From assembly GCA_943787785.1 (NCBI GenBank), contig CALSNT010000006.1, positions 1 to 64,000 of the forward strand: DNA of 64,000 nt, given 5' to 3'. Shown here in pieces: positions 28,147-36,647 of the stretch (the stretch's first letter is position 1; each line of letters opens with the position of its first letter). This DNA comes from an uncultured Paracoccaceae bacterium (GTDB taxonomy: Bacteria; Pseudomonadota; Alphaproteobacteria; Rhodobacterales; Rhodobacteraceae). Below the pieces are notes generated by a model that saw only the letters and a list, made by a program, of their open reading frames with translations, ran no database searches and had not been told where the DNA came from. The translations under genes and the position numbers were made by a program.

Positions 28147-28473
28147 TCAGTCTTCAAAGAACGGCGTGGCCTGAGCCACAATGACCGAGTTCTCGTCCAG
28201 CGCACGATCCATCAGGGACCGCTCCTCATCAGGGATGTCGTGGCCCTCGGACAGACGCTCTTCGAGGGTGCCATAGCCGGTGACGTCCAGAGGCGCCATT
28301 TCGGCCTGCTTCAGGATTGCAACGGTTTCGCGCACCGCTTCGGCTTCATCCACGCCGCTGGCGTAGCAGACCAGCGCCGCACCGGTTGCACCTTTGGGCA
28401 AGCCATCGCCCTTGGTGCGACCCACTTCGACCAGCAGGGTAAAAACCTGCTGGCGTGAAGGTTTTTTTGGCAT
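28147..28473 (-). CDS. Small conserved-type hypothetical protein
   Basis: I do not recognise this 108-residue protein. It is soluble, lacks a signal peptide, and has a slightly acidic C-terminal half. The central stretch (EAVRETVAILKQAEM) is helical. It sits 15 bases upstream of the DUF389 gene and 9 bases downstream of a GlsB-type membrane protein gene, so the three are probably one transcript. Base composition matches neighbours, which supports a real gene. Confidence 0.7.
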   Translation of the reverse strand: MPKKPSRQQVFTLLVEVGRTKGDGLPKGATGAALVCYASGVDEAEAVRETVAILKQAEMAPLDVTGYGTLEERLSEGHDIPDEERSLMDRALDENSVIVAQATPFFED

Positions 28474-28482
28474 TGGATGTAA

Positions 28483-28719
28483 CTAGCTTCGCAGTTTTCG
28501 CGCAATCCAGATCAGCAGGCAGGCGCCGATCACTGCAACGATAAAGTTGCCGATCAGCCCATAGGACGCGATGCCGACAAGTCCGAGCAGGAAGTTGGCG
28601 ACCAATGCGCCGACGATGCCGAGGCCAATGTTGACCAGAATGCCGGTGTCGGCCTTCATGATCATGCTGCCGATCCAGCCGGCCAAGCCGCCAACGATAA
28701 TCGCTACGATAAATCCCAT
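28483..28719 (-). CDS. GlsB/YeaQ/YmgE-family small membrane protein
   Basis: The 78-residue protein has three glycine-rich membrane segments with the family pattern GGLAGWIGSMIMK and GIVGALVANFLLG. Members are small inner-membrane proteins induced by stress in other bacteria, of unknown mechanism, and were once named transglycosylase-associated proteins without evidence of that activity. Confidence 0.9.
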   Translation of the reverse strand: MGFIVAIIVGGLAGWIGSMIMKADTGILVNIGLGIVGALVANFLLGLVGIASYGLIGNFIVAVIGACLLIWIARKLRS

Positions 28720-28776
28720 GGCGTTTCCTTACATAAGTTACGTTTTCTCAGTCAGAACACAGGCCAGCTACAATGG

Positions 28777-29604
28777 CTAGTCACGCAGCAACTCGTTGAT
28801 AGACGTTTTCGAGCGTGTCTGTGCGTCCACCCGCTTGACGATCACAGCGCAATAAAGGTTCACGCCATTTTTTGACGGCATTGATCCGGCGACGACCACC
28901 GAGCCTGCCGGAACTTCACCATAGCTGACGTTGCCGGTTTCGCGGTCGACGATCTTGGTGGATTTGCCGATGAACACGCCCATGCCAAGAACCGAGCCTT
29001 CGCGGACGATGCAACCTTCGACGACTTCCGAGCGGGCGCCGATGAAGCAATCATCCTCGATTATCGTCGGACCGGCTTGCATGGGTTCCAGCACGCCGCC
29101 GATGCCGACACCGCCCGACAGGTGGACGTTCTTGCCGATCTGCGCGCAGCTTCCAACCGTTGCCCAGGTGTCAACCATCGTGCCGCTGTCGACGTAGGCG
29201 CCGATGTTAACGAAAGACGGCATCAGGACGACCCCCGGCGCGATGTAGGCGGATTTGCGGACGATGCAATTTGGTACGGCACGGAAGCCTGCGTCGCGCC
29301 ACAGGTTGTCACCCCAGTCCAGAAATTTGTTGTCGACCTTGTCCCACCAGCCCGCACCTTGCGGGCCACCGGACTGCGGCTCCATGTCCTTAATGCGAAA
29401 TCCCAGAAGCACCGCCTTCTTGGCCCATTGGTTGACATGCCAATTGCCGTCCGCACGCGGCTCGGCGACGCGGAGTTTGCCACTGTCCAGAGCATTTAAG
29501 GTATCTTCGATGGCCTCGCGCTGTTCTCCGGTGGTGGAGGGGCTGATCGTGTCGCGACCCTCCCAGGCAGCTTCGATCGCGGTTTCAAGGGCGGCGTTGG
29601 ACAT
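28777..29604 (-). CDS. dapD: 2,3,4,5-tetrahydropyridine-2,6-dicarboxylate N-succinyltransferase
   Basis: DapD succinylates tetrahydrodipicolinate in the succinylase branch of lysine/DAP synthesis, feeding the substrate that DapE later desuccinylates. The 275-residue protein has the left-handed beta-helix hexapeptide repeats across about residues 105-220 (for example [15 protein letters not shown] and [13 protein letters not shown]). It is divergent from the LOG-family gene with an 87-base gap. Confidence 0.97.
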   Translation of the reverse strand: MSNAALETAIEAAWEGRDTISPSTTGEQREAIEDTLNALDSGKLRVAEPRADGNWHVNQWAKKAVLLGFRIKDMEPQSGGPQGAGWWDKVDNKFLDWGDNLWRDAGFRAVPNCIVRKSAYIAPGVVLMPSFVNIGAYVDSGTMVDTWATVGSCAQIGKNVHLSGGVGIGGVLEPMQAGPTIIEDDCFIGARSEVVEGCIVREGSVLGMGVFIGKSTKIVDRETGNVSYGEVPAGSVVVAGSMPSKNGVNLYCAVIVKRVDAQTRSKTSINELLRD

Positions 29605-29691
29605 GGGACGTCTCCGGAAAGTGTCTGGTTCACAGGGTCACGGCGCTATATGCGGTCGGGAACAGCGAAGCAACGCATAGGCAGACATAGT

Positions 29692-30528
29692 ATGAAAGAT
29701 GAACGGTATCACCCGTTTCGGGACTCACACCAAGATATTGAATCCGCGCATGAAGTGCCGGACACGCCGCAAACGCGCGCGCCCGCATACGAACTGGCGT
29801 TTTCGGATCAGGACTTCCTGTGTCGGGAAGAACTTAGACCGGTTCGATTGCAGCTGGAGTTGCTCAAACCTGGCATGCTGATGGACGAGTACGGCGTCGA
29901 AAGCACCGTGGTGATGTTTGGAGGCGCGCGGATTCCGTCGCCACAAAACAAGGGGTCAGCGCGCACCGATACGCTTGCTGATCTGTCGAAATTCTATGAA
30001 GAGGCCCGGAAATTCGCCGAACTGATGACAGCAGGCAGTCCAAAAACACAGGACGTCATCGCAACAGGAGGTGGACCGGGCGTGATGGAGGCGGGAAATC
30101 TGGGCGCGGCTGATGCTGGCGGCGTGTCGATTGGCCTCAATATCGTATTGCCGCACGAGCAGGCGCCGAATGAATATGTGACGCCGGATCTTTGCTTCAA
30201 TTTCCACTATTTCGCGATCCGAAAGATGCATTTTCTGATGCGCGCGCGGGCGGTTTGCGTGTTTCCTGGTGGGTTCGGGACGATGGATGAGACATTCGAG
30301 GCCCTGACCCTGATCCAGACCGGGCGGATGCGCCGGGTGCCGTTCCTGCTGTTTGGCGAGAAGTTCTGGCGCAGCATCATCAACTGGGAGGCGCTGGCCG
30401 ATGCCGGGACGATCTCGGAGGATGATCTGGAGTTATTCCGCTTTGTCGAGACGGCGGAAGAAGCAGTTGAACTGATCGCGAATTGGCATCAGCCCGAGAC
30501 GAAACGGGGCGAGATTCCGGGGCGTTGA
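29692..30528 (+). CDS. LOG family (TIGR00730) nucleotide phosphoribohydrolase
   Basis: The 278-residue protein has the Rossmann-like lysine-decarboxylase-named fold and the LOG signatures GGGPGVMEA and PGGFGTMDE. Characterised relatives remove ribose 5-phosphate from nucleoside monophosphates such as cytokinin nucleotides or AMP. The ATG at 29692 is chosen because upstream residues (from 29650) are not family-like. A good terminator hairpin follows the stop. Confidence 0.92.
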   Translation: MKDERYHPFRDSHQDIESAHEVPDTPQTRAPAYELAFSDQDFLCREELRPVRLQLELLKPGMLMDEYGVESTVVMFGGARIPSPQNKGSARTDTLADLSKFYEEARKFAELMTAGSPKTQDVIATGGGPGVMEAGNLGAADAGGVSIGLNIVLPHEQAPNEYVTPDLCFNFHYFAIRKMHFLMRARAVCVFPGGFGTMDETFEALTLIQTGRMRRVPFLLFGEKFWRSIINWEALADAGTISEDDLELFRFVETAEEAVELIANWHQPETKRGEIPGR

Positions 30529-30533
30529 AACAG

Positions 30534-30560
30534 ACTTTTGCCTCCGGCGGCGAAAGTTTT
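30534..30560 (+). terminator. Rho-independent terminator after the LOG gene
   Basis: ACTTTTGCC (30534-30542) pairs with GGCGAAAGT (30549-30557), one G.T wobble, around loop TCCGGC. TTTT follows at the 3' side. It starts 6 bases past the stop and lies between convergent genes. Confidence 0.6.
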
Positions 30561-30595
30561 CATCCAACGTTGCGTTTATCTGGACAAGGCCAGGT

Positions 30596-31771
30596 CTATC
30601 CGACGATGATCTCCGGCAACCTCTGTGCCGGTGGTGTGTTGCGGCTGCGCTGTGAAGTGGCTTTGCCGTCGATCACGGTCATGCCAACGCCGGGCAGGTT
30701 GCCGAGCTGGATGCTTTCCAGAATGTCCTTGCCCGGCGCGTGCTGGGCCTGATCCATCAGGACGAAATCGGCGCACATGCCGACCTCAAGCCGGCCGGTG
30801 TCCAGCTTCCGTTGGCGGCTGGTGTTGCCGGTGCCGAAACAGATCGCCTGTTCGGCGGGCGCTCCGCCCATCGAGGACAAAAGCGCCACCATCCGAAGGA
30901 TGCCCAGCGGTTGCACGCCGGACCCGGCAGGCCCATCGGTGCCTAGGATAACCTGATCCAGTTTGCCAAGCTCGCGCGCGGTGTTGAGCGTCAGGATCGC
31001 GGCACGTTCGTTGCCGTTGTGGACGATCTCGAGGGCCGCTTTGCAGCTTTCGCACAGGCAGATGATCTGATCGTCGGGCAGCGCCGAATGGCCGCCGTTG
31101 ATATGGCCGACCACGTCGGTCCCGGTTTCCAACACCATGTCGGCATCCACCAGCCCGGAGCCGGGGATCGACGGGCCGCCGGTGTGGATCGTGCTTTGAA
31201 TTCCGTATTTGCGCGCCCAGTCGACCATTTGCTTACCGGTGGTGCCGTCCTTGACCGTGCCGAGGCCGACCTCTCCCAACAACTTTACGCCTGCGTCGGC
31301 GAGGTCCTTGAAGTCCTGCTCGACCATGCCGTGTTCGATCACCGGAGCACCGGCGTGGACCTTGACGCCGCTGGGGCGGAAATTTTCGTACCAGCGCTGC
31401 GAGGCGATCGCCATGGCTTTGAGGCCAACGACATCCCTTGGGCGACCGGGCATGTGGACCTCTCCGGCGGAAATCAGCGTGGTGACGCCGCCGTGCAGGG
31501 TGCTGTCGATCCAATGGAGCTGCTGCTGGCGGGGCGTGTAGTCGCCGACGACGGGATGAATGTGGCTGTCGATCAGACCGGGGGCGAGCGTGACGCCGTG
31601 GGCATCGACCGTGGTGGTTGCACCGTCTGTGTTGAGGTCCTTCTCGCGGCCAATAGCGGAAATCTTTCCGTTCTCGGCGATGATGCAATCGGCTTCGAGG
31701 ATCGGATCCTCTATTAGGCCGGAGAGCATCAGGCCGATGTTGCGGATCACCAGTTTTTCAGTTTCGGGCAT
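30596..31771 (-). CDS. ena: Enamidase (6-oxo-1,4,5,6-tetrahydronicotinate amidohydrolase)
   Basis: Enamidase opens the ring of 1,4,5,6-tetrahydro-6-oxonicotinate, giving 2-formylglutarate and ammonia. The 391-residue protein looks closer to the Eubacterium barkeri enzyme, as I recall it, than to dihydroorotase or imidazolonepropionase: GGVTTLISAGEVHMPGRP, GEVGLGTVKD, HTGGPSIPGS and the SRNTPPAQR C-terminus. Expected metal-site residues of the amidohydrolase barrel are present: H70 and H72, E167, H196, H223 and D279. The gene starts one base after the livF stop, so livHMGF and ena form one operon. 6-Hydroxynicotinate reductase, which makes its substrate, is encoded 12 kb away on the other strand. 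Confidence 0.87.
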   Translation of the reverse strand: MPETEKLVIRNIGLMLSGLIEDPILEADCIIAENGKISAIGREKDLNTDGATTTVDAHGVTLAPGLIDSHIHPVVGDYTPRQQQLHWIDSTLHGGVTTLISAGEVHMPGRPRDVVGLKAMAIASQRWYENFRPSGVKVHAGAPVIEHGMVEQDFKDLADAGVKLLGEVGLGTVKDGTTGKQMVDWARKYGIQSTIHTGGPSIPGSGLVDADMVLETGTDVVGHINGGHSALPDDQIICLCESCKAALEIVHNGNERAAILTLNTARELGKLDQVILGTDGPAGSGVQPLGILRMVALLSSMGGAPAEQAICFGTGNTSRQRKLDTGRLEVGMCADFVLMDQAQHAPGKDILESIQLGNLPGVGMTVIDGKATSQRSRNTPPAQRLPEIIVG

Positions 31772-31772
31772 C

Positions 31773-32468
31773 TCAGACTCCCAGATAATGGGTGAGTTTT
31801 TCGGGGGCGGCTTTCAGGCCGGCGATGGGAAGCGTTTCCACACTGCGGCCATTTTCCAGAAAGGTCACGTGGTCGGCCATGGTCAACACAGCGTCGCTGC
31901 GCTGTTCGACCAGGACCACGGCAACCCCGTCGCAACGCATTTTCATCACCACATTACGGATCTGCGCAATCATTGAGGGTTGAAGCCCCTCAGTCGGTTC
32001 GTCGAGCAGCAGGACCGATGGGCGCAGGCAAAGCGCGCGGGCCATGGCGAGCATCTGCTGCTCGCCACCCGACAGGGTTTCGGCGCGCTGGGTCAGGCGC
32101 GTTTTCAGCGGCGGGAAAAGGTCAAGCACCCAATCGCGGGTGGCGGGGTCCGAGCGGCGTGCCATCAGGCCGATCTGGATATTCTCCGCGACGCTGAGCT
32201 CCGCGAAAAGACGGCGGCCCTGTGGGACATAACCGACGCCACGTTTGGCGGTATTTTCAGCTGATTCAGAGCCTAAGTCTGCACCGTTCAATGTGATCGT
32301 CCCGCCAGTCGGCGTTAGCAGTCCCATGATTGTTTTCAGGGTCGTGGTCTTGCCCGCTCCATTGCGCCCCATGATACAGTGGACGCTGCCGGGTGCGACG
32401 CTGAATGAGACGCCGAACAGGGTTTTGACGTTGCCATAGGCGCCGGTGACCTCGGCAAGCTCAAGCAT
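31773..32468 (-). CDS. livF: Liv-type ABC transporter ATP-binding protein (LivF)
   Basis: This 231-residue ATPase has Walker A GRNGAGKTT, signature LSGGEQQ and Walker B VLLLDEPTEG. The length and sequence fit LivF rather than LivG. It starts 8 bases inside livG and ends one base before enamidase. The Liv label describes the family; members carry branched amino acids, amides, urea or aromatic acids, and the context points to a pathway substrate. Confidence 0.92.
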   Translation of the reverse strand: MLELAEVTGAYGNVKTLFGVSFSVAPGSVHCIMGRNGAGKTTTLKTIMGLLTPTGGTITLNGADLGSESAENTAKRGVGYVPQGRRLFAELSVAENIQIGLMARRSDPATRDWVLDLFPPLKTRLTQRAETLSGGEQQMLAMARALCLRPSVLLLDEPTEGLQPSMIAQIRNVVMKMRCDGVAVVLVEQRSDAVLTMADHVTFLENGRSVETLPIAGLKAAPEKLTHYLGV

Positions 32469-33171
32469 GTTCGGTCCCCAGATAGACGGACTGAACGTCT
32501 GCGTTGGAGTGAATCTCGGCCGGAGTGCCTTCGGCCAGAATGCGCCCTTGATCCAGCACGGTGATCGCCTCGGCCAAATCCATGACGACGCTCATGTTGT
32601 GTTCGATCAGAAGAATTGTCGTGGCGGGGTCGAGGGCGCGGATCAATGCTTTGAAGGCGTCGATTTCGGCTTCGGCCAAGCCTTGGGTAGGTTCATCGAG
32701 AATGAACAGGCGGGGGTTCTGTGCGAGGCCCATGCCGATTTCGAGGATGCGTTGGTGGCCATAGCTGAGGTCGCGGGCGGTCTGATCGGCGCGGTCTGCC
32801 AGGCTTACCTGTTCAAGGACTTCGGCCACCTTCGCCGGGGCCGCCGTTCCCAGCTGGCGGCGGGCGGCGAGGGCGATGTTTTCGGCCACCGACAGCCCGC
32901 CGAAGACCGAAGTGATCTGGAAAGTGTAGGCGATGCCCTTGGCGATGCGTTTGTGCGCGGGAAGGGGTGAAATGTCTTCGCCCGCGAAACTGACGGTGCC
33001 GCTGGTTGCCTCGATCCGACCAGAAATCATGCCGACGAAGGTGGATTTACCGGCCCCGTTCGGGCCGATCAGGGCGCGGGTCTGGCCCATTGGCAGGTCG
33101 AAGTCGATGTCCGAATTGGCGGTGACCCCGGCATAGGATTTGGTAAGGCCGCGCGTCGAAAGCAAGCTCAT
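32461..33171 (-). CDS. livG: Liv-type ABC transporter ATP-binding protein (LivG)
   Basis: From the ATG at 33171, overlapping the livM stop as ATGA, the protein has 236 residues. A GTG at 33180 would add three. Walker A GPNGAGKST, signature LSYGHQR and Walker B LFILDEPTQG are complete. The Tyr-for-Gly variation within the signature (LSYGHQ) is usual in LivG. It pairs with LivF to drive the LivHM permease. Confidence 0.92.
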   Translation of the reverse strand: MSLLSTRGLTKSYAGVTANSDIDFDLPMGQTRALIGPNGAGKSTFVGMISGRIEATSGTVSFAGEDISPLPAHKRIAKGIAYTFQITSVFGGLSVAENIALAARRQLGTAAPAKVAEVLEQVSLADRADQTARDLSYGHQRILEIGMGLAQNPRLFILDEPTQGLAEAEIDAFKALIRALDPATTILLIEHNMSVVMDLAEAITVLDQGRILAEGTPAEIHSNADVQSVYLGTEHA

Positions 33172-34112
33172 GGCAGCCACCGGATCCAGCGTGCGCGAAT
33201 GGTGCCGACAATGCCTTGCGAGGCGAATAATGTCAGCGCCACCAGCGCCACGCCGACCAGCAAAAGGTAGGCGTTGGTCAACCCGCTGGCATAGTCGATC
33301 AGGTAGAACATGAAGATCGCTCCGATCAACGGACCGATTGTCGTCCCCGCCCCGCCCAGCAGGACCCAGAGCAGGGGGAAGATCGAGTATTGCACGGTTG
33401 CGAAGGTCGCCCCGGCGTATCCGAACAGCAGCGCATAGGCGGCCCCGGAGGCCCCGGAGAGGACGCCGGACAGGACAACAGCGATCAGTTTCAGGCGCTG
33501 GACATCATAGCCGAGCATGGTCGCGCGCTGCTCGTTTTCGCGGATCGCGACGAGCGTGCGACCGAATCCGGAGCGGACGATCGCTCCGGTGACAAGCAGG
33601 GCAGCAGCGAACAGGATCAGGGCGGCGAAATAGCGGTTGGTGTCGTCTGACAGGTCGATGCCCAGCAGGCTGCGTTGCGCCTGCTGGATCACGAAGCCCT
33701 CGTCACCGCGGGTGTAGCTGCCGAAATAGAGGATCGTCAGGTAGCCAGCCTGCGCGAACATCAGGGTGACGATCATGAAGGCGACGCCGGTGGTGCGCAG
33801 GGCGAGAAAACCGACGACGCCCGAGACGATCAACGCCGCGATCAGCCCGGCGAGGAAGGCGGGGGCGGGGGTGGCCGCTCCAAGGTGCATGGCCAGGCCG
33901 AGGCCGTACATGCCGGCCGAAAAGAACAACGCGTGGCCCAGCGACAGCAGCCCGGTATAGCCGAACAGCAGGTTGTAGCCCATGGCGAAGACCGCCAGCA
34001 CCATGATCCGTGCGAGGTTGCCAGTGTGGTATGCGGGCAGCGTGAAGAAAAGGGCTGCGAGCAGGGCGATCAGGCCCAGATGCAGGGCATTTGCGCGGGA
34101 AAAGAGTCTCAA
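33168..34112 (-). CDS. livM: Liv-type ABC transporter permease (LivM)
   Basis: This 314-residue inner-membrane protein has about eight to nine hydrophobic segments and the LivM-type GYNLLFGYTGLLSLGHALFF region near residue 45-65. The coupling-region stretch (AIRENEQRATMLGYD) is present. It overlaps livH and livG by 4 bases each. Confidence 0.92.
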   Translation of the reverse strand: MRLFSRANALHLGLIALLAALFFTLPAYHTGNLARIMVLAVFAMGYNLLFGYTGLLSLGHALFFSAGMYGLGLAMHLGAATPAPAFLAGLIAALIVSGVVGFLALRTTGVAFMIVTLMFAQAGYLTILYFGSYTRGDEGFVIQQAQRSLLGIDLSDDTNRYFAALILFAAALLVTGAIVRSGFGRTLVAIRENEQRATMLGYDVQRLKLIAVVLSGVLSGASGAAYALLFGYAGATFATVQYSIFPLLWVLLGGAGTTIGPLIGAIFMFYLIDYASGLTNAYLLLVGVALVALTLFASQGIVGTIRARWIRWLP

Positions 34113-35032
34113 CTCCGCTTCCCCAGCAGACCTTGAGGGCGGAACACCAGCACCATGGCGACAGCCAGCGTGGCAATGATTTTCGCCAGCGTGGGCGAGA
34201 AGAAGACCGAGATGATGCCATCACTCATCCCGATCAGCAGGGCGGCGATGACGGTGCCGGGCAGGCTGCCGAGGCCACCGATGATGACGACGATGAAGCT
34301 CAACAGAAGGGGGTCGCCGCCCATCAAATAATGCGCCTGCTGGACAGGTACGATCAGGACCGCGCCCATGGCGGCGAGACCTGCGCCGAGGCCGAAGACC
34401 AGCGCGTAGACGCGGGTGACGGGGATTCCGAAAGCGCGCGCCATCTCGGCGTCTTGCTGGGTGGCACGCATGATCAGGCCAGCCTTGGTGCGGGTCATCA
34501 GCAGCCAGAGCGCGACTAGGATCGCGGCAGCGGCGGCGATGATGAACAGCTTGTAGGTGGTGGTGCCAAAGCCCCAGGGATAGGCCCAGGCGAAGGCCCC
34601 GTCGGTCCATTCCGGCCAAGGCAGGGCGATGCGACTGTTGAAAGGCGGCTGGACCGGGCGCGCATCAGGTCCGAAGGTCATCAACGTACCCTGCTGGATG
34701 ATGTAGAGCAGGCCGATGGTGGCGACGATTGTGCGCTCGGGGTCATAGTCGATGCGGTGCAGGATCAGCCGGTCGGCGGCGGCTGCCATGGCCCCCACGA
34801 CTAGCGGCGCGATGACAAGGGCAGCGACAAAGCCGAGCGCCGGGTGCGCGCCGACCACGGTGGCAACCCACCAGGCGATGACCGCGCCCAGCATGTAGAA
34901 CTCTCCATGGGCGACGTTCACCACCCGCATGACGCCGAAGACGATGGAAAGGCCCATGGCAGTCAAGGCGAGGACCGCCGCCGTCACGGCGCCTTCGAGG
35001 ATGGCGAGGATGAGGTGGGGGCCGAAGTCCAT
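34109..35032 (-). CDS. livH: Liv-type ABC transporter permease (LivH)
   Basis: The ATG at 35032 gives a 307-residue multi-pass permease beginning MDFGPHL and containing the LivH motif GVMRVVNVAHGEFYMLGA. A TTG at 35068 in frame would extend it by 12 residues; neither start has a clear ribosome binding site. It is the first gene of the livHMGF-ena operon, and a symmetric operator-like sequence lies 54 bases upstream. The binding protein expected beside it is encoded further upstream, beyond an M48 protease gene. Confidence 0.9.
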   Translation of the reverse strand: MDFGPHLILAILEGAVTAAVLALTAMGLSIVFGVMRVVNVAHGEFYMLGAVIAWWVATVVGAHPALGFVAALVIAPLVVGAMAAAADRLILHRIDYDPERTIVATIGLLYIIQQGTLMTFGPDARPVQPPFNSRIALPWPEWTDGAFAWAYPWGFGTTTYKLFIIAAAAAILVALWLLMTRTKAGLIMRATQQDAEMARAFGIPVTRVYALVFGLGAGLAAMGAVLIVPVQQAHYLMGGDPLLLSFIVVIIGGLGSLPGTVIAALLIGMSDGIISVFFSPTLAKIIATLAVAMVLVFRPQGLLGKRS

Positions 35033-35085
35033 GGAGCGAAGGTTGCCCCGAGGTGAGTTGGCGGGCAAGGGGGGTCAGGAGGCAA

Positions 35086-35107
35086 TTTGGTCACCAATCA
35101 GACCAAA
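35086..35107. promoter_or_regulatory. Operator-like palindrome upstream of livHMGF-ena
   Basis: TTTGGTC (35086-35092) and GACCAAA (35101-35107) are perfect 7-bp arms with an 8-base spacer. An overlapping shorter palindrome TTGGT-C-ACCAA is also present. The TGGT/ACCA half-sites resemble those of FadR-subfamily GntR repressors. No regulator gene was seen in the window. Binding is inferred from symmetry and position. Confidence 0.45.
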
Positions 35108-35153
35108 CAGAGCGAAGCGCGGTGCGTGTTAGAAGGAGTGCCTTTCCGATCGC

Positions 35154-36290
35154 CTATTGTACAATGATTGAAGAGAGCGTTGCTCGCTCTGCCGCTTCGA
35201 AATGGCTCGACAACTCTTTGTCAATTTGCTGCCAGTCTATGCCAGCAGCCGAAATTTTGGGGGGCGAGTGATCTATGGCTGCGACGACTTCCAATCGGTA
35301 TCTGGTTGGTGGATGGCTTGCGTCTACTGTGTGCGATTCGGCTGCGGCCTCTCCAATGAGCTTCGCAGCCCGGTCCTTTTCAGGACATGCAACCGCCCGT
35401 GCCATCTCTTCAAACACTGGCACATGTTTCCTGCCGTCGTAGTAAATTTTCCCGAGTCGCTCGTATGCCAAATCGGAGAGAATTAGCTGTTTAAGTGTAG
35501 ACTGCATTGCGGGGGCTCCAGCAATTGTTGCAGCCTTGGAATCGGCGAGGTACTCGGCGCGCTGACTTTCAGCGAAAATCAACTTTTCATAAAGGAACTC
35601 GATGGTGCTGATGATGCCTCCCAGAAATCCGCCCACTATCTGCCCGATAAAATCACGATCATCTATTACCACACGTGTGTTGGACTCATGATCTATTACG
35701 GCAGGTGGCACAAAAAGCTCCGACCAGCGCCCCAGAGTCTCCATTGCAGCGCCGGTGAAGTTGTAGCGTCGGGGGTCGTTATTCGCGAGATGGGCTAGTT
35801 CGTGCGCCAGAACGGCCAGACGCTCGGCGCCATCGAATGACAACCATAGAGGCGCACCGATTCCAACCACCCGCTCATTCTTTCCAAACTGCGCCATGTA
35901 GGCGTTGAATTCCCCATTCAAATGGAAGCCTGTGATCTTCGGAGATTCGAGGTGATTTGAGATTTCGTCAAAAAGTCGAAACAATGTAGGGGCTTCTTTT
36001 TCCGACAAGGTGAGCTGCGTATTACGCCTAGCGCTCGGGCGCAAATAGATACCGGCCGCAAATATCAAGGCACCCATTAATAGCCCAGGAATGTTTGGGT
36101 AACCGAATGCGAGAACTGCCAGACCGGCGAGCGCCACCACATATGGCGTCGTCGAAATCGCGACAGCGGTCAACTGTGCGGCAAGGCGGACACGGCCAGG
36201 TTTTTCGAATCGCGCGTTCGCGATATCAGAAAGTACTTCATCGCGAATCGATTTCCCAAATCGCTGGTTCAGTCTTGAAATGAACTTCAT
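35154..36290 (-). CDS. M48-family metallopeptidase with N-terminal membrane segments
   Basis: The 378-residue protein has two membrane segments at about residues 45-85, then a peptidase domain with the zinc motif HELAHLANNDPR and a plausible third ligand in AEYLADSKAA. Family members are HtpX/Oma1/BepA-like membrane or periplasmic proteases. G+C is visibly lower than in the flanking genes and codon use is less biased. It interrupts the order binding-protein gene to livH. Together these suggest horizontal insertion. Substrate is unknown. Confidence 0.88.
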   Translation of the reverse strand: MKFISRLNQRFGKSIRDEVLSDIANARFEKPGRVRLAAQLTAVAISTTPYVVALAGLAVLAFGYPNIPGLLMGALIFAAGIYLRPSARRNTQLTLSEKEAPTLFRLFDEISNHLESPKITGFHLNGEFNAYMAQFGKNERVVGIGAPLWLSFDGAERLAVLAHELAHLANNDPRRYNFTGAAMETLGRWSELFVPPAVIDHESNTRVVIDDRDFIGQIVGGFLGGIISTIEFLYEKLIFAESQRAEYLADSKAATIAGAPAMQSTLKQLILSDLAYERLGKIYYDGRKHVPVFEEMARAVACPEKDRAAKLIGEAAAESHTVDASHPPTRYRLEVVAAIDHSPPKISAAGIDWQQIDKELSSHFEAAERATLSSIIVQ

Positions 36291-36647
36291 GGTGTTTTCG
36301 TTGATTTATTTTATCCGATACCAAGGACAGATTAGCGCCTCGAATGGGCAGGCACACTCTCCGGGTAGTTCAGTTATTGCACATTTGGATGATCCGGCAG
36401 GCGCATCATCAAAGAAATTCTGTCCGTTCAGCGCCATGATACTCTATGAAAGAGTTCTGTAAAAAAGAGCTGCGGATGCGGCAGATTCTCACGGTGTGAA
36501 AAATTCGCGTTGCGCGTTCTCATTTTCTGGAGCGTGGATGCTGCAATCCTTCACTTTGAGACCGAATAAATGTGATGCGCCACCTTATTCGGACGGTACA
36601 ATCGCAACTCTGCCTTCTTCGACGATGCGTCTCGCAAGGCACGCCCC
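36291..36647. other. Non-coding, A+T-richer stretch upstream of the M48 gene
   Basis: This 357-base gap shares the lower G+C of the M48 gene and may have arrived with it. It contains a small hairpin ACTCT-ATGAA-AGAGT (near 36427-36441) but no convincing gene, IS end or tRNA. A short plus-strand frame across it has no family-like sequence. Confidence 0.5.

Noticed and set aside
30596-31771. Dihydroorotase or imidazolonepropionase identity
   Set aside because: The conserved blocks and the SRNTPPA C-terminal pattern fit enamidase, and the HNR neighbour supplies its substrate.
31773-35032. Urea importer (Urt type) identity for the Liv-like genes
   Set aside because: No urease gene or Urt-specific gene order is present, and the operon partner is enamidase.
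36280-36462. A 60-codon plus-strand frame in the gap next to the M48 gene
   Set aside because: It has no ribosome binding site or recognisable family and overlaps the M48 start.
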